This document shows positions 7,968 through 16,346 of a stretch of 33,516 nt of DNA, in pieces. The DNA comes from Clostridia bacterium (lineage in GTDB: Bacteria > Bacillota > Clostridia > Monoglobales > Monoglobaceae): contig JAFYXJ010000027.1 in the NCBI GenBank assembly GCA_017546205.1, positions 1 through 33,516 of the forward strand, written 5' to 3'. A model generated the notes under the pieces. That model saw only the letters and a list, made by a program, of their open reading frames with translations. It had not been told where the DNA came from and made no database searches. A program made the position numbers and the translations under genes. Numbering within the stretch: position 1 is the first letter of the stretch; every line of letters starts with the position of its first letter.

Positions 7968-8182
7968 AGGCGGTCACGGACTTGGTCAGTTAGTTGTCGG
8001 GTCAGGTTTTCTAATGGGGAAAGGTCGCTCTCGAATCGGAGCGCCTGCCCTAATGCTTTGGCATAAGAGGGAAAGGGTGCTTTTTCTGTTGTTTGCATTC
8101 CCAGCATTAATGCGGAAAAGAGCAGAGCGGTCAGGGTTTGTTTCAGGAAAAGTCTAAGCGTGCGCAGAAAAAATGATTTCAA
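7964..8182 (-). CDS. Small membrane protein in the SpoIVFA position
   Basis: A predicted 72-residue protein with a short basic N-terminus, one hydrophobic segment at about residues 14-29 (LKQTLTALLFSALMLGM) and a charged tail of about 40 residues. I read the start as TTG at 8182, preceded by AGGTGA with 5-base spacing. An ATG at 8245 has no ribosome binding site and lies upstream of the probable promoter. The ATGA overlap with spoIVFB mirrors the spoIVFA-spoIVFB pair of Bacillus, but Bacillus SpoIVFA is about 260 residues with a LytM-like domain, which is missing here. I see no convincing sequence match to SpoIVFA; its role as a mini partner of SpoIVFB is inference from position. Confidence 0.6.
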   Translation of the reverse strand: MKSFFLRTLRLFLKQTLTALLFSALMLGMQTTEKAPFPSYAKALGQALRFESDLSPLENLTRQLTDQVRDRL

Positions 8183-8210
8183 TGGTATCACCTGCTTTTG
8201 TTTTTGTACA

Positions 8211-8239
8211 AGTTTACGGCGAAGAGAGAAGAAATATGC
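8211..8239 (-). promoter_or_regulatory. Putative sigma-E promoter of the spoIVFB operon
   Basis: On the minus strand GCATATTT (8232-8239) is followed after 13 bases by CGTAAACT (8211-8218). Against the Bacillus sigma-E consensus, about GHATAnnT then CATAnAnT, the -35 fits fully and the -10 has one mismatch. It sits about 28 bases before the TTG start, and the same 13-base spacing is seen upstream of bofA. Confidence 0.55.
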
Positions 8240-8268
8240 TTGCAAGTTTAGAAAAAATATTGTATGAT
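8240..8268 (+). promoter_or_regulatory. Sigma-A type promoter of the radical SAM operon
   Basis: TTGCAA (8240-8245), a 17-base spacer and TATGAT (8263-8268) precede the start codon by 30 bases. It lies back to back with the opposite-facing putative sigma-E promoter. Confidence 0.65.
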
Positions 8269-8298
8269 ATGAAATAACAAATGATATGGAGGCTGGCT

Positions 8299-10155
8299 AT
8301 GTATCGGTCAAAACTGGAACAATGCTTAAAGCGCGTGCAGAAACCCGCACGCTATATAGGAAACGAATTTAATAGTATTCACAAGATGTGGACACCGGAT
8401 ATCATGACGGTTGCGTTCTGTTTTCCGGATGTGTATGAGGTAGGAATGTCCCACTTAGGCATGAAAATTTTGTATCACATGCTCAATGAACGGGAGGATA
8501 CCCTGTGTGAGCGTGTGTTTGCACCATGGGATGATATGGAGCAGGAAATGCGGAAAGAGGGGATTCCTCTCCTTTCTATGGAAAGTGCAAAACCTGTCCG
8601 GGATTTTGATATGGTTGCGTTTACCCTACAATATGAGATGAGTTATTCCAATGTGGTGAATATGTTGGATTTGGCTGGAATCCCTTTGCGTGCAAGGGAG
8701 AGAACTCTGGATGATCCCTTTGTCTATTGCGGAGGACCATGTGCATACCATGCAGAGCCTTTGTCAGATTTGGTGGATTTCTTTGTCCTTGGTGAGGGTG
8801 AAGAGATGAACAGCGAACTGATGGATGTGTATAAAACATGGAAAGCCAGTGGGAAATCCCGTGAAGATTACCTGATGGAGATTGCTAAAATTCAGGGTGT
8901 CTATGTACCCTCGTTTTATACTGTTACTTATCATGAAGACAATACCATTGCATCTTTTGCACCCAATCGGGAGGGGATTCCCCAAAAGGTGAAAAAACGG
9001 ATTGTCAAGGATATGGACAATACCTATATTCCTGAAAAACTGATTGTTCCCTTTATGGAGCCGGTTCATGATCGGATTATGCTGGAACTGTTCCGTGGAT
9101 GTATCCGTGGATGTCGGTTCTGTCAGGCGGGGTATATTTATCGACCCGTACGGGAACGGTCTGTGGAAAAACTGCTTCAGGTGGCAGAACATTCCATTGA
9201 AGCAACCGGATATGAGGAAATGTCTTTGGCGTCCCTCAGCACCAGTGATTATACCAAACTTTTCCCCTTGACAGATGGACTTCTTGCTATGACGGTGGAT
9301 AAGAGAATCAATCTGTCTTTGCCGTCTCTCCGTGTGGATAACTTCTCTATGGAATTGATGGAGAAAGTCCAGAAAGTCAAGAAAAGCGGTCTCACTTTTG
9401 CGCCGGAGGCAGGTACCCAACGGCTTCGAGATGTCATCAACAAAAATGTACTGGAAGAGGACCTGATTCGTACTGCGAAGATTGCCTTTAGCGGAGGATA
9501 CAACCGTATTAAGTTGTATTTTATGTTGGGTCTTCCAACCGAGACCGAGACAGATGTTCTGGGGATCGGGGAACTTGCCCAGAAAGTCATCGACGCCTTT
9601 TATGAGATTCCTAAGGAAGAACGAAAAGGAAGAAGCGTGTCAGTTACGGTTAGCACATCGTTCTTTGTGCCCAAACCTTTTACTCCGTTCCAATGGGAAC
9701 CTCAGAATCTGATTTCTGATATGGAAGATAAGGCGAGAATGCTGAAAAACTCCATTACCAACAAAAAGATTGTGTACAATTGGCATAACAGTGATGTGAG
9801 TTTTCTGGAAGAGGTATTTGCCAAAGGTGACCGCCGTCTGGGCGAGGTGTTGATTCAGGCACAATCCCTCGGTTGTAAATTTGACGGATGGACAGACTTC
9901 TTTGATTATGACAAATGGATGGAGGCATTTGACCTGTGTGGCATTGACCCTGCTTTTTACGCCCATCGCAGAATGTCTCATGATGAAATTCTTCCATGGG
10001 ATTATGCGGATATCGGTGTGAGCAAGGAGTTTTTGATTGCGGAACATGAGCGTGCATATCGTGGGGAAACCACCCCGTCTTGTCGGGAATCTTGTATGCA
10101 TTGCGGCGCTGCACAGTTTGGAGGAGGTGTTTGCTTTGAAAAGTCGAAGAGTTAG
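8299..10155 (+). CDS. Radical SAM protein of the TIGR03960 type
   Basis: A 618-residue radical SAM protein. The [4Fe-4S] cluster motif is CIRGCRFC (C268, C272, C275), inside LELFRGCIRGCRFCQAGYIY. The N-terminal 250 residues resemble a B12-binding-like Rossmann region (VAFCFPDVYEVGMSHLG), and the C-terminus carries a Cys-rich CRESCMHCG stretch that may bind another metal centre. The family is widespread in Clostridia, is usually beside or fused to a DUF2344 protein, and has no established reaction. ATG 8299 follows TGGAGG; the ATG at 8281 lies before that site. The following gene overlaps its end by 20 bases. Confidence 0.88.
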   Translation: MYRSKLEQCLKRVQKPARYIGNEFNSIHKMWTPDIMTVAFCFPDVYEVGMSHLGMKILYHMLNEREDTLCERVFAPWDDMEQEMRKEGIPLLSMESAKPVRDFDMVAFTLQYEMSYSNVVNMLDLAGIPLRARERTLDDPFVYCGGPCAYHAEPLSDLVDFFVLGEGEEMNSELMDVYKTWKASGKSREDYLMEIAKIQGVYVPSFYTVTYHEDNTIASFAPNREGIPQKVKKRIVKDMDNTYIPEKLIVPFMEPVHDRIMLELFRGCIRGCRFCQAGYIYRPVRERSVEKLLQVAEHSIEATGYEEMSLASLSTSDYTKLFPLTDGLLAMTVDKRINLSLPSLRVDNFSMELMEKVQKVKKSGLTFAPEAGTQRLRDVINKNVLEEDLIRTAKIAFSGGYNRIKLYFMLGLPTETETDVLGIGELAQKVIDAFYEIPKEERKGRSVSVTVSTSFFVPKPFTPFQWEPQNLISDMEDKARMLKNSITNKKIVYNWHNSDVSFLEEVFAKGDRRLGEVLIQAQSLGCKFDGWTDFFDYDKWMEAFDLCGIDPAFYAHRRMSHDEILPWDYADIGVSKEFLIAEHERAYRGETTPSCRESCMHCGAAQFGGGVCFEKSKS

Positions 10156-10804
10156 GTTTTCCAAGACCGGAATGGGCAAATATATTTCCCATCTGGATTT
10201 GTTACGGTGTTTTACCCGTGCCATTCAGCGGAGTGGGCTTCCTGTTGTGTATTCCCAAGGATTTAACCCTCATCAGAAAATGACCTTTGCACTGCCTTTG
10301 TCTATTGGAGTAACCAGCGAATGTGAAACGGTGGATATTCAGTTTGAGGATTGGGTTTCTGATGCAGAAATTATGGAAAAACTCAGCGCCAATTTGCCTA
10401 TGGATATGCAGGTGCTTTCGGTAGGAGACCCTACCCCAAAAGCATCGGAAATTGTAGCGGCAGAATATCGGATGGAAGCCGGCTATAATGGCAACATAGA
10501 CAAGGAACAGATGAACGGATTTTTCTCCCAAACGGAGATTCCCGTAACCAAACGCACCAAGAAAAAAGGTGAGACTTCGGTGAACCTTTTGGACTACTTG
10601 CGCAGTTGGGAGATTACAGGTATCACCGATACCGGATTCTGTATTCGCGTCATTGTAGATGCAGGGGAGAGAAACCTGAAACCGGAACTTTTGGCAACTG
10701 CGTTGGAAGCCTATCTTGCGCCCATAGAAATTACCGAGTGGGATATCACAAGAAAACGGATTTTCGTCTGTCCTGACGGGGAAACCTTGTCCGAATTCTG
10801 CTGA
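10136..10804 (+). CDS. Radical SAM-linked DUF2344 (TIGR03936) protein
   Basis: A 222-residue protein of the DUF2344 family (KTGMGKYISHLDLLRCF and SQGFNPHQKMTFALPLSIG are the signature regions), the regular companion of TIGR03960 radical SAM proteins. The best start is TTG at 10136, behind GGAGGAGGTG; no ATG exists between that site and the conserved region, and the longer in-frame ATG opening lies inside the upstream gene. The fold resembles parts of RNA-modifying enzymes, but function is not established. The 20-base overlap suggests coupled translation in place of the fusion seen in many relatives. Confidence 0.85.
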   Translation: MKSRRVRFSKTGMGKYISHLDLLRCFTRAIQRSGLPVVYSQGFNPHQKMTFALPLSIGVTSECETVDIQFEDWVSDAEIMEKLSANLPMDMQVLSVGDPTPKASEIVAAEYRMEAGYNGNIDKEQMNGFFSQTEIPVTKRTKKKGETSVNLLDYLRSWEITGITDTGFCIRVIVDAGERNLKPELLATALEAYLAPIEITEWDITRKRIFVCPDGETLSEFC

Positions 10805-10832
10805 CATATTTGTCCCCCATTCAGCATAGAAT
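10804..10832 (+). promoter_or_regulatory. Putative sigma-E promoter of bofA
   Basis: ACATATTT (10804-10811), a 13-base spacer and CATAGAAT (10825-10832). The -10 fits CATAnAnT completely; the -35 differs from GHATAnnT only in its first base. It ends 26 bases before the bofA ATG, with GGAGG at 10846-10850 between them. bofA is a sigma-E gene in Bacillus subtilis. Confidence 0.55.
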
Positions 10833-10858
10833 GTATCAAAAACACGGAGGATACGGTT

Positions 10859-11125
10859 ATGGTTTTTGATACAGGCGCAGTTCTGCTTTTTCTGGCAGGT
10901 GTTTTCCTGCTTTTCTTGATTTGCAAACTGCTGATGCGTCCTATTCGTTGGTTGTTAAAACTGGTTTTTTCTACCTTGTTGGGTGGAATTACCATTCTGG
11001 CTGGAAACTGGATATTGGGCATCTGGGGATGGCATCTTGCGTTGAACCCTCTCAATGCCATGATTCTGGGAGTTTTGGGACTTCCAGGTATGGTGATGGC
11101 AGAGGCACTCAGCAATCTTCTTTAA
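10859..11125 (+). CDS. bofA: Pro-sigma-K processing inhibitor BofA
   Basis: An 88-residue membrane protein with two hydrophobic segments (about residues 6-22 and 32-52) and the diagnostic C-terminal region NPLNAMILGVLGLPGMVMAEAL, which matches the conserved BofA ending (Asn-Pro-Leu, then hydrophobic-Gly-hydrophobic-Leu-Gly-hydrophobic-Pro-Gly). In Bacillus, BofA with SpoIVFA keeps the SpoIVFB protease silent until a forespore signal arrives. Length and topology are normal. It starts behind CGGAGG and ends before a clear terminator, so it can be a one-gene unit or a readthrough product of the radical SAM operon. Confidence 0.9.
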   Translation: MVFDTGAVLLFLAGVFLLFLICKLLMRPIRWLLKLVFSTLLGGITILAGNWILGIWGWHLALNPLNAMILGVLGLPGMVMAEALSNLL

Positions 11126-11130
11126 GTTTA

Positions 11131-11175
11131 AAACGGCATGAAACCCAAAGTGGTTTTTCTGCCGTTTATTTTTTT
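11131..11175 (+). terminator. Terminator after bofA
   Basis: Outer arms AAACGGCA (11131-11138) and TGCCGTTT (11160-11167) enclose a second pairing, AAACC with GGTTT, and are followed by ATTTTTTT. It insulates bofA from the purine operon. Confidence 0.85.
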
Positions 11176-11185
11176 GAATTGTTGT

Positions 11186-11208
11186 CCCGATTTTCTTAGA
11201 AAATTGGG
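11186..11208. repeat. Inverted repeat just upstream of the purL promoter
   Basis: CCCGATTTTC (11186-11195) pairs with GAAAATTGGG (11199-11208) with one G-T pair and a 3-base loop. It ends 10 bases before the -35 box. It could be an operator or a backup terminator hairpin; no long T tract follows, so an operator is slightly favoured. Confidence 0.4.
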
Positions 11209-11218
11209 TCATTTTGTC

Positions 11219-11247
11219 TTGACAAAGAGGGGAATTAAAGGTAAAAT
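11219..11247 (+). promoter_or_regulatory. Sigma-A type promoter of the purine operon
   Basis: Perfect TTGACA (11219-11224), a 17-base spacer and TAAAAT (11242-11247). The expected transcript start is near 11254, giving a leader of about 70 bases that opens with a 9-bp hairpin (11254-11262 with 11272-11280). I see no conserved purine riboswitch core in that leader. Confidence 0.8.
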
Positions 11248-11323
11248 ATAGATTGGATTTTTATTTGTAGGAAAAATCCATATTTCAGTAAAAACAAAGC
11301 ATTATATAGAATGGAGCGTTACA

Positions 11324-14300
11324 ATGGGTATCAAACGACTTTTTGTAGAAAAAAAGAAAGGCTTTGACATTGAAGCAAGAGCCATGTACCATGACCTGAG
11401 AGAAAATCTTGGTTTGAAAGGACTGACCGGTGTACGGATGATTAACCGTTATGATGTTGACGGCATCTCCGATGCGGAATTGGAACTGACCAAACCTACC
11501 GTTTTCGCAGAACCACAGGTGGACAATCTGACCATGGAAACTCTGGATATTCCTGAGGGTAAATATTTTGCCATGGAGTATCTGCCCGGTCAGTTTGACC
11601 AGAGAGCAGACAGTGCTGCACAATGTGTGCAGATTATGACCGGTGGTGACAGACCTACTGTGCGCACGGCAAAAATTGTTGTTCTTCTGGGTGATATCAC
11701 AGATGAAGAACTGCATGCCGCAGAAAAATATTGCGTCAATCCGGTAGAATCCAGATTGGCAGGCTTTGAAAAACCCGAAACGCTGCAGGATAAACTGGAT
11801 GTTCCGGAAGATATAAAAACGCTGGACGGTTTCATTGACGCAGATGAAGAGGGACTTAACTCCATCATTGCAGAAATGGGACTTGCGATGGATTTGGGTG
11901 ATATTACCTTCTGTCAGGCATATTTCAGGGATCAGGAAAAAAGAAATCCTACCGTGACCGAAATCCGTATGATTGATACCTATTGGTCTGACCATTGCCG
12001 TCACACCACATTCTCCACCATTCTCGACAATGTGGAGATACAGGACAAGTTGATTGCCGGCGTGTATGAAGATTACTTGGCATCCCGTAACTTTGTTTAC
12101 GGCGACAGACATAAAAATATCTGCCTGATGGATGTTGCCACCATCGCCGTGAAAGAGCTGAAAAAGCAGGGTGTCCTCAAAGCATTGGATGAATCCGAGG
12201 AAATTAACGCCTGCAGCATCAATGTAAAGGTGGATATGGAAGACGGCACTCAGGAAGACTGGCTTGTGATGTTCAAGAATGAGACCCATAACCATCCCAC
12301 TGAGATTGAACCCTTCGGCGGTGCGGCAACTTGTCTTGGCGGTGCAATCCGTGATCCGCTTTCCGGCCGTTCTTATGTATATCAGGCAATGCGTGTCACC
12401 GGTTCCGGTGACCCCAGAACAACCCTGAAAGATACCATGAAAGGCAAACTCCCCCAGAGAAAGATTACTGTGGGAGCGGCACAGGGTTACAGTTCCTACG
12501 GCAACCAGATTGGACTTGCAACCGGTCAGGTTTCTGAAATTTACGATGAGGGTTATGTTGCAAAACGTATGGAAATCGGTGCGGTTATTGCGGCAGCACC
12601 CAAAGAAAATGTTGTCCGTGAAGTTCCGGAGGCGGGAGATGTTATCATCCTGCTGGGCGGTATGACTGGACGGGACGGCTGCGGCGGCGCAACCGGTTCT
12701 TCCAAAGCGCATGATGACAGTTCTCTGTCCTCTTGCGGTGCAGAAGTGCAAAAAGGTAATGCTCCGGTAGAGCGTAAACTCCAGCGCCTTTTCCGTAAGA
12801 AAGAGGTAACCCAGTTGATTCGCCGTTGTAATGACTTTGGCGCCGGCGGTGTATCTGTTGCTATTGGTGAACTTGCTGATGGTCTTACCATCAATCTTGA
12901 TAAGGTTCCCAAAAAGTATGAGGGACTTGACGGCACTGAACTTGCCATCTCTGAATCTCAGGAACGTATGGCAGTTGTTGTCCGCAAAAAGGATGCAGAA
13001 ACCTTTATTCAGGAAGCGGATAAAGAAAATCTGGATGCAGTTATCGTTGCCGATGTTACCGATACCAATCGTTTGGTCATGAACTGGAGAGGTAAGACGA
13101 TCTGCGATATCAGCCGTGACTTCCTCAACACCAACGGTGCAGAGAAACACAATGACGTAAAAATTCCCGACGGATGTTATGATGAAACATTGTTCGATTC
13201 TACTCCCAAGGGCGCAACATGGGAAGAAAAGACTCTGAATCTGATGCAGGATCTGAATGTGGCATCCCAGAAAGGTCTGGTTGAGCGGTTTGACAGCACC
13301 ATTGGTGCAGGTTCTGTATTTATGCCTTACGGCGGTAAGCATCAACTGACGCCTCAGCAGAATATGGTTGCCAAGATTCCTACCATTCACAAGGAAACAG
13401 AGACCGCAACCGTTATGGCACATGGGTATAACCCCAAAGTATCCAAGGGCAATCCTTTCCTTGGTGCAGTGTATGCAGTTGTAGAATCTGTAACACGTGC
13501 TGTTTGTGCCGGTGCAGATTATAAAGATATTTATCTTACTTTCCAGGAATACTTTGAACGTCTTGGTACCAATCCGGAACGTTGGGGAAAACCTCTGGCA
13601 GCGCTTTTGGGCGGTTACCATGCACAGAAAGAACTTGGAATTGCTGCAATCGGCGGTAAGGATAGTATGTCCGGTTCTTTTAATGATATTGATGTTCCCC
13701 CCACGCTGGTGTCCTTTGCTGTTGCACCTATTCGTGCAAAGATTGCAACCTCCAGCGAATTTAAGGGCACCAATAATCTGGTGTTTTGGGTTAAACCTAA
13801 ATACGATGAAAATGGCATGCCGAAATTCGAGAGCCTGAAATCCATGTATGACATGCTGACTATGATGATTAACGACACCAAAGTGAACCTGATTCAGTCT
13901 GCATGGGCAGTAGGTTATGGCGGTGTGATGGAAGCCATCACAAAGATGGGATTCGGTAATAAAATTGGATTCCAGTTCAACGATTGTTGCAGTAAGAAAG
14001 ATTTGTTCAAGGCTTGCCCCGGCAGTGTGATTATTGAAGTTAAGGGCATCGGTGCAACCGGAATGATGGGCGATATGGTGGATGTTGTTAAGTTGGGACA
14101 CACCACAGAAGAAGCTGTTATCCTGATTGAGAATGAATCCATTTCTCTTGATAATCTGATTGATGCATGGCAGAAACCTTTGGAAGAAGTATTTGCCACC
14201 AAAGCAGAATATGAAGATGTGGGCATGAAGACCTTTGCATTTGGTGAGCGCGTGAACATCAAACCTGCACAAACCTTTGCGAAACCCAGAATTTTCATTC

Positions 14301-15079
14301 CGGCATTTCCGGGTACCAACTGTGAATATGATTCTGCCCGTGCTTTTGAACGCGCCGGCGGTGTTGCGGATATTCAGGTATTTAAAAACCTGAAATCCGA
14401 GCATATCGAAGATTCCATTCAACGGTTTGTGGATTCCATCAAGCAGGCACAAATTGTTATGCTGCCCGGCGGTTTCTCCGGCGGTGACGAACCGGACGGT
14501 TCCGGTAAGTTTATCAAGGCGGCATTTGAAAATGAAAGAGTCAAAGAAGCAGTGATGGAACTTCTTTATCAGCGTGACGGTTTGATGCTGGGTATCTGTA
14601 ACGGTTTCCAGGCATTGATTAAACTGGGTCTGGTTCCCTATGGCGAAATCCGCAAGGTTGACGATACCTGTCCCACCCTGACATTCAACACCATCGGACG
14701 CCACATTTCCCAGATTGTTTCTACCAGAGTTTCTTCGGTGAAGTCTCCTTGGTTCAATAAAGTAAACCTTGGCGATATTCATCAAATTGCAGTTTCTCAT
14801 GGTGAGGGACGTTTTGTTGCGAGCCCCGAAGTGATTGCTGAGATGGAGAAGAATGGACAGATTGCTACCCAGTATGTGGATTTAAACGGCAATCCTACCT
14901 ATGAAATGCCCTACAACCCCAATGGTTCCTATTATGCAATCGAGGGTATCACCAGTATTGATGGCCGTGTTCTGGGTAAGATGGGACATTCCGAGCGGTT
15001 TAAGACCGATGTGTTCAAGAACATTCCGGGCGATAAAGATCAGAAGATTTTCGAGTCCGGTGTAAGTTATTTCAAATAA
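11324..15079 (+). CDS. purL: Phosphoribosylformylglycinamidine synthase, single-chain
   Basis: A 1251-residue FGAM synthase that joins the synthase and glutaminase parts which Bacillus splits into PurL, PurQ and PurS. It converts FGAR, glutamine and ATP to FGAM. The synthase core shows WSDHCRHTTF and FKNETHNHPTEIEPFGGAAT near residues 222-340, then GAAQGYSSYGNQ and DFGAGGVSVAIGELADG. The C-terminal class I glutamine amidotransferase (about residues 985-1251) has MLPGGFSGGDE, the nucleophile Cys in GICNGFQ and the His/Glu region SHGEGRF. Length and order fit the large clostridial form (TIGR01857 type). ATG 11324 follows a GGAG site. It is the first gene of a 13-gene run. An open 1171-codon frame on the opposite strand is only its shadow. 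Confidence 0.96.
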   Translation: MGIKRLFVEKKKGFDIEARAMYHDLRENLGLKGLTGVRMINRYDVDGISDAELELTKPTVFAEPQVDNLTMETLDIPEGKYFAMEYLPGQFDQRADSAAQCVQIMTGGDRPTVRTAKIVVLLGDITDEELHAAEKYCVNPVESRLAGFEKPETLQDKLDVPEDIKTLDGFIDADEEGLNSIIAEMGLAMDLGDITFCQAYFRDQEKRNPTVTEIRMIDTYWSDHCRHTTFSTILDNVEIQDKLIAGVYEDYLASRNFVYGDRHKNICLMDVATIAVKELKKQGVLKALDESEEINACSINVKVDMEDGTQEDWLVMFKNETHNHPTEIEPFGGAATCLGGAIRDPLSGRSYVYQAMRVTGSGDPRTTLKDTMKGKLPQRKITVGAAQGYSSYGNQIGLATGQVSEIYDEGYVAKRMEIGAVIAAAPKENVVREVPEAGDVIILLGGMTGRDGCGGATGSSKAHDDSSLSSCGAEVQKGNAPVERKLQRLFRKKEVTQLIRRCNDFGAGGVSVAIGELADGLTINLDKVPKKYEGLDGTELAISESQERMAVVVRKKDAETFIQEADKENLDAVIVADVTDTNRLVMNWRGKTICDISRDFLNTNGAEKHNDVKIPDGCYDETLFDSTPKGATWEEKTLNLMQDLNVASQKGLVERFDSTIGAGSVFMPYGGKHQLTPQQNMVAKIPTIHKETETATVMAHGYNPKVSKGNPFLGAVYAVVESVTRAVCAGADYKDIYLTFQEYFERLGTNPERWGKPLAALLGGYHAQKELGIAAIGGKDSMSGSFNDIDVPPTLVSFAVAPIRAKIATSSEFKGTNNLVFWVKPKYDENGMPKFESLKSMYDMLTMMINDTKVNLIQSAWAVGYGGVMEAITKMGFGNKIGFQFNDCCSKKDLFKACPGSVIIEVKGIGATGMMGDMVDVVKLGHTTEEAVILIENESISLDNLIDAWQKPLEEVFATKAEYEDVGMKTFAFGERVNIKPAQTFAKPRIFIPAFPGTNCEYDSARAFERAGGVADIQVFKNLKSEHIEDSIQRFVDSIKQAQIVMLPGGFSGGDEPDGSGKFIKAAFENERVKEAVMELLYQRDGLMLGICNGFQALIKLGLVPYGEIRKVDDTCPTLTFNTIGRHISQIVSTRVSSVKSPWFNKVNLGDIHQIAVSHGEGRFVASPEVIAEMEKNGQIATQYVDLNGNPTYEMPYNPNGSYYAIEGITSIDGRVLGKMGHSERFKTDVFKNIPGDKDQKIFESGVSYFK

Positions 15080-15096
15080 GAGAGTAAGGTGCAAAG

Positions 15097-15894
15097 ATGT
15101 ATCGGGAAGCGGCGGCTTATATCATGAACAAAACCAATATCAGACCGGAACTCGGTCTGGTATTGGGTACCGGTTTGAATCCCCTTGCAGATGCCATAGA
15201 AGATGCGGTCATTATCCCCTTTGAGAAGATTCCCCATTTTCCGGTTTCTACAGTTCATGCGGGTAATCTTGTGATTGGTACACTGCGTGGTAAATCTGTT
15301 GTTTGCATGCAGGGGCGTGTCCATTATTATGAGGGATATACCATGCGGGAACTGGGATTTCCGGTTCAGGTAATGCATGCCATGGGAGTAAAAACCCTTT
15401 TGCTGACCAATGCATCCGGTGGCATCTGTGAAACCTATTTTCCCGGTCAGGTGGTTGCAATCTCTGACCATATCAAACTGGATATGGATAGTCCCTTACG
15501 GGGCGAGAATCCGGATAGCCTTGGCAGTCGGTTTTTCGATATGTCCACAGCCTACACACCGGAACTGTTAGCCTTTGCACAAGAGGTGGCAAAAGAACTT
15601 GACTATCCTCTTTGTGAGGGTGTTTACGCCTATATGGGCGGACCTCAATTTGAAACGCCGGCGGAGATCCGTATGCTCCGGATAATGGGTGCGGACTTGG
15701 TGGGGATGTCCACTGTTCCCGAAGTCATTGCGGCGGCACATTGCGGAATCAAAGTTCTGGCGCTTTCCTGTGTAACCAATATGGCTGCAGGAATGGATAT
15801 GGGCGGTTTTAACGAATCGGTGATTGCCGATGCGGAGGTAATCGGACAGAAAACCATGCTGACATTTCTTGAAAAGGCGGTGGAAAAACTGTGA
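15097..15894 (+). CDS. punA: Purine nucleoside phosphorylase, trimeric PNP/MTAP family
   Basis: A 265-residue family 2 phosphorylase that splits nucleosides with phosphate into base and ribose-1-phosphate. Visible motifs are LVLGTGLNPLA (phosphate loop), GRVHYYEG (H76), TNASGGI, FETPAEIRMLRIMGADLVGMSTVPE (F185, E186) and the VTN motif with N228. The Glu and Asn match human PNP E201 and N243, which favour 6-oxopurines (inosine, guanosine) over adenosine analogues. It lies 17 bases after purL behind AAGGTG and overlaps luxS by 4 bases. With the neighbouring deaminase it could also act on methylthioinosine; that is inference. Confidence 0.9.
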   Translation: MYREAAAYIMNKTNIRPELGLVLGTGLNPLADAIEDAVIIPFEKIPHFPVSTVHAGNLVIGTLRGKSVVCMQGRVHYYEGYTMRELGFPVQVMHAMGVKTLLLTNASGGICETYFPGQVVAISDHIKLDMDSPLRGENPDSLGSRFFDMSTAYTPELLAFAQEVAKELDYPLCEGVYAYMGGPQFETPAEIRMLRIMGADLVGMSTVPEVIAAAHCGIKVLALSCVTNMAAGMDMGGFNESVIADAEVIGQKTMLTFLEKAVEKL

Positions 15895-16346
15895 AAAAGA
15901 TAGCAAGTTTTACGGTAGACCACAGAACCATTACCGAGGGAATGTATATTTCCCGGATTGATGGCGATGTGGTTACCTATGATTTAAGAATGAGAAAACC
16001 CAATCAGGATGATTTGCTTACCCACAGCCAGATGCATTCTCTGGAACATTTGTTTGCTACATTTGTCCGCAACTCTCCCTTGCAGGATAAGGTGATTTAT
16101 GTGGGGCCTATGGGTTGCCAGACCGGATTTTATCTGCTGATGCGTCATGACAATCATGCAGAAAATCTGGAACTTGTCAAAGAAGTTATGCTTGCCATTT
16201 CCCAATATGATGGGGAGATGCCAGGCAATAGTGAAATTGAATGCGGAAACTACCGCAGTCTGGATGTCTCCGAGGCGAGAAAGACAGCAAAGCGGTACTA
16301 TGAAGATATCAAGGAAAAAACAACAGAAGATATGAGGTACAACTGA
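15891..16346 (+). CDS. luxS: S-ribosylhomocysteine lyase LuxS
   Basis: A 151-residue LuxS, the enzyme that splits S-ribosylhomocysteine into homocysteine and DPD, the precursor of autoinducer-2. The metal ligands are H49 and H53 in HSLEHLF and C118 in ECGNYRSLD; the catalytic E52 and C76 (MGCQTGF) are present, so the enzyme looks complete. The start is GTG at 15891, overlapping the PNP stop as GTGA, and the stop overlaps the next ATG by one base, so three genes are tightly coupled. It is placed with a SAH/MTA deaminase; no Pfs/MtnN nucleosidase, which normally supplies its substrate, is in the window. Confidence 0.96.
   Translation: MKKIASFTVDHRTITEGMYISRIDGDVVTYDLRMRKPNQDDLLTHSQMHSLEHLFATFVRNSPLQDKVIYVGPMGCQTGFYLLMRHDNHAENLELVKEVMLAISQYDGEMPGNSEIECGNYRSLDVSEARKTAKRYYEDIKEKTTEDMRYN

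Noticed and set aside
7936..8157. 73-codon plus-strand ORF opposite the small gene upstream of spoIVFB
   Set aside because: It has no ribosome binding site and lies antisense to a gene supported by an ATGA overlap, an AGGTGA site and a promoter.
8183..8245. Longer start (ATG at 8245) for the small gene upstream of spoIVFB
   Set aside because: It has no Shine-Dalgarno sequence and lies upstream of the predicted sigma-E-type promoter; the TTG at 8182 has both.
11254..11323. Purine riboswitch in the purL leader
   Set aside because: The leader is only about 70 bases and lacks the conserved loop and core sequences; only a simple hairpin is present.
11285..14800. Open reading frame of 1171 codons on the minus strand across purL
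   Set aside because: It is antisense to a clearly real purL, is unusually rich in Cys, His, Asn and Phe, shows no recognisable domain and has no ribosome binding site. Codon bias in the sense gene explains it.
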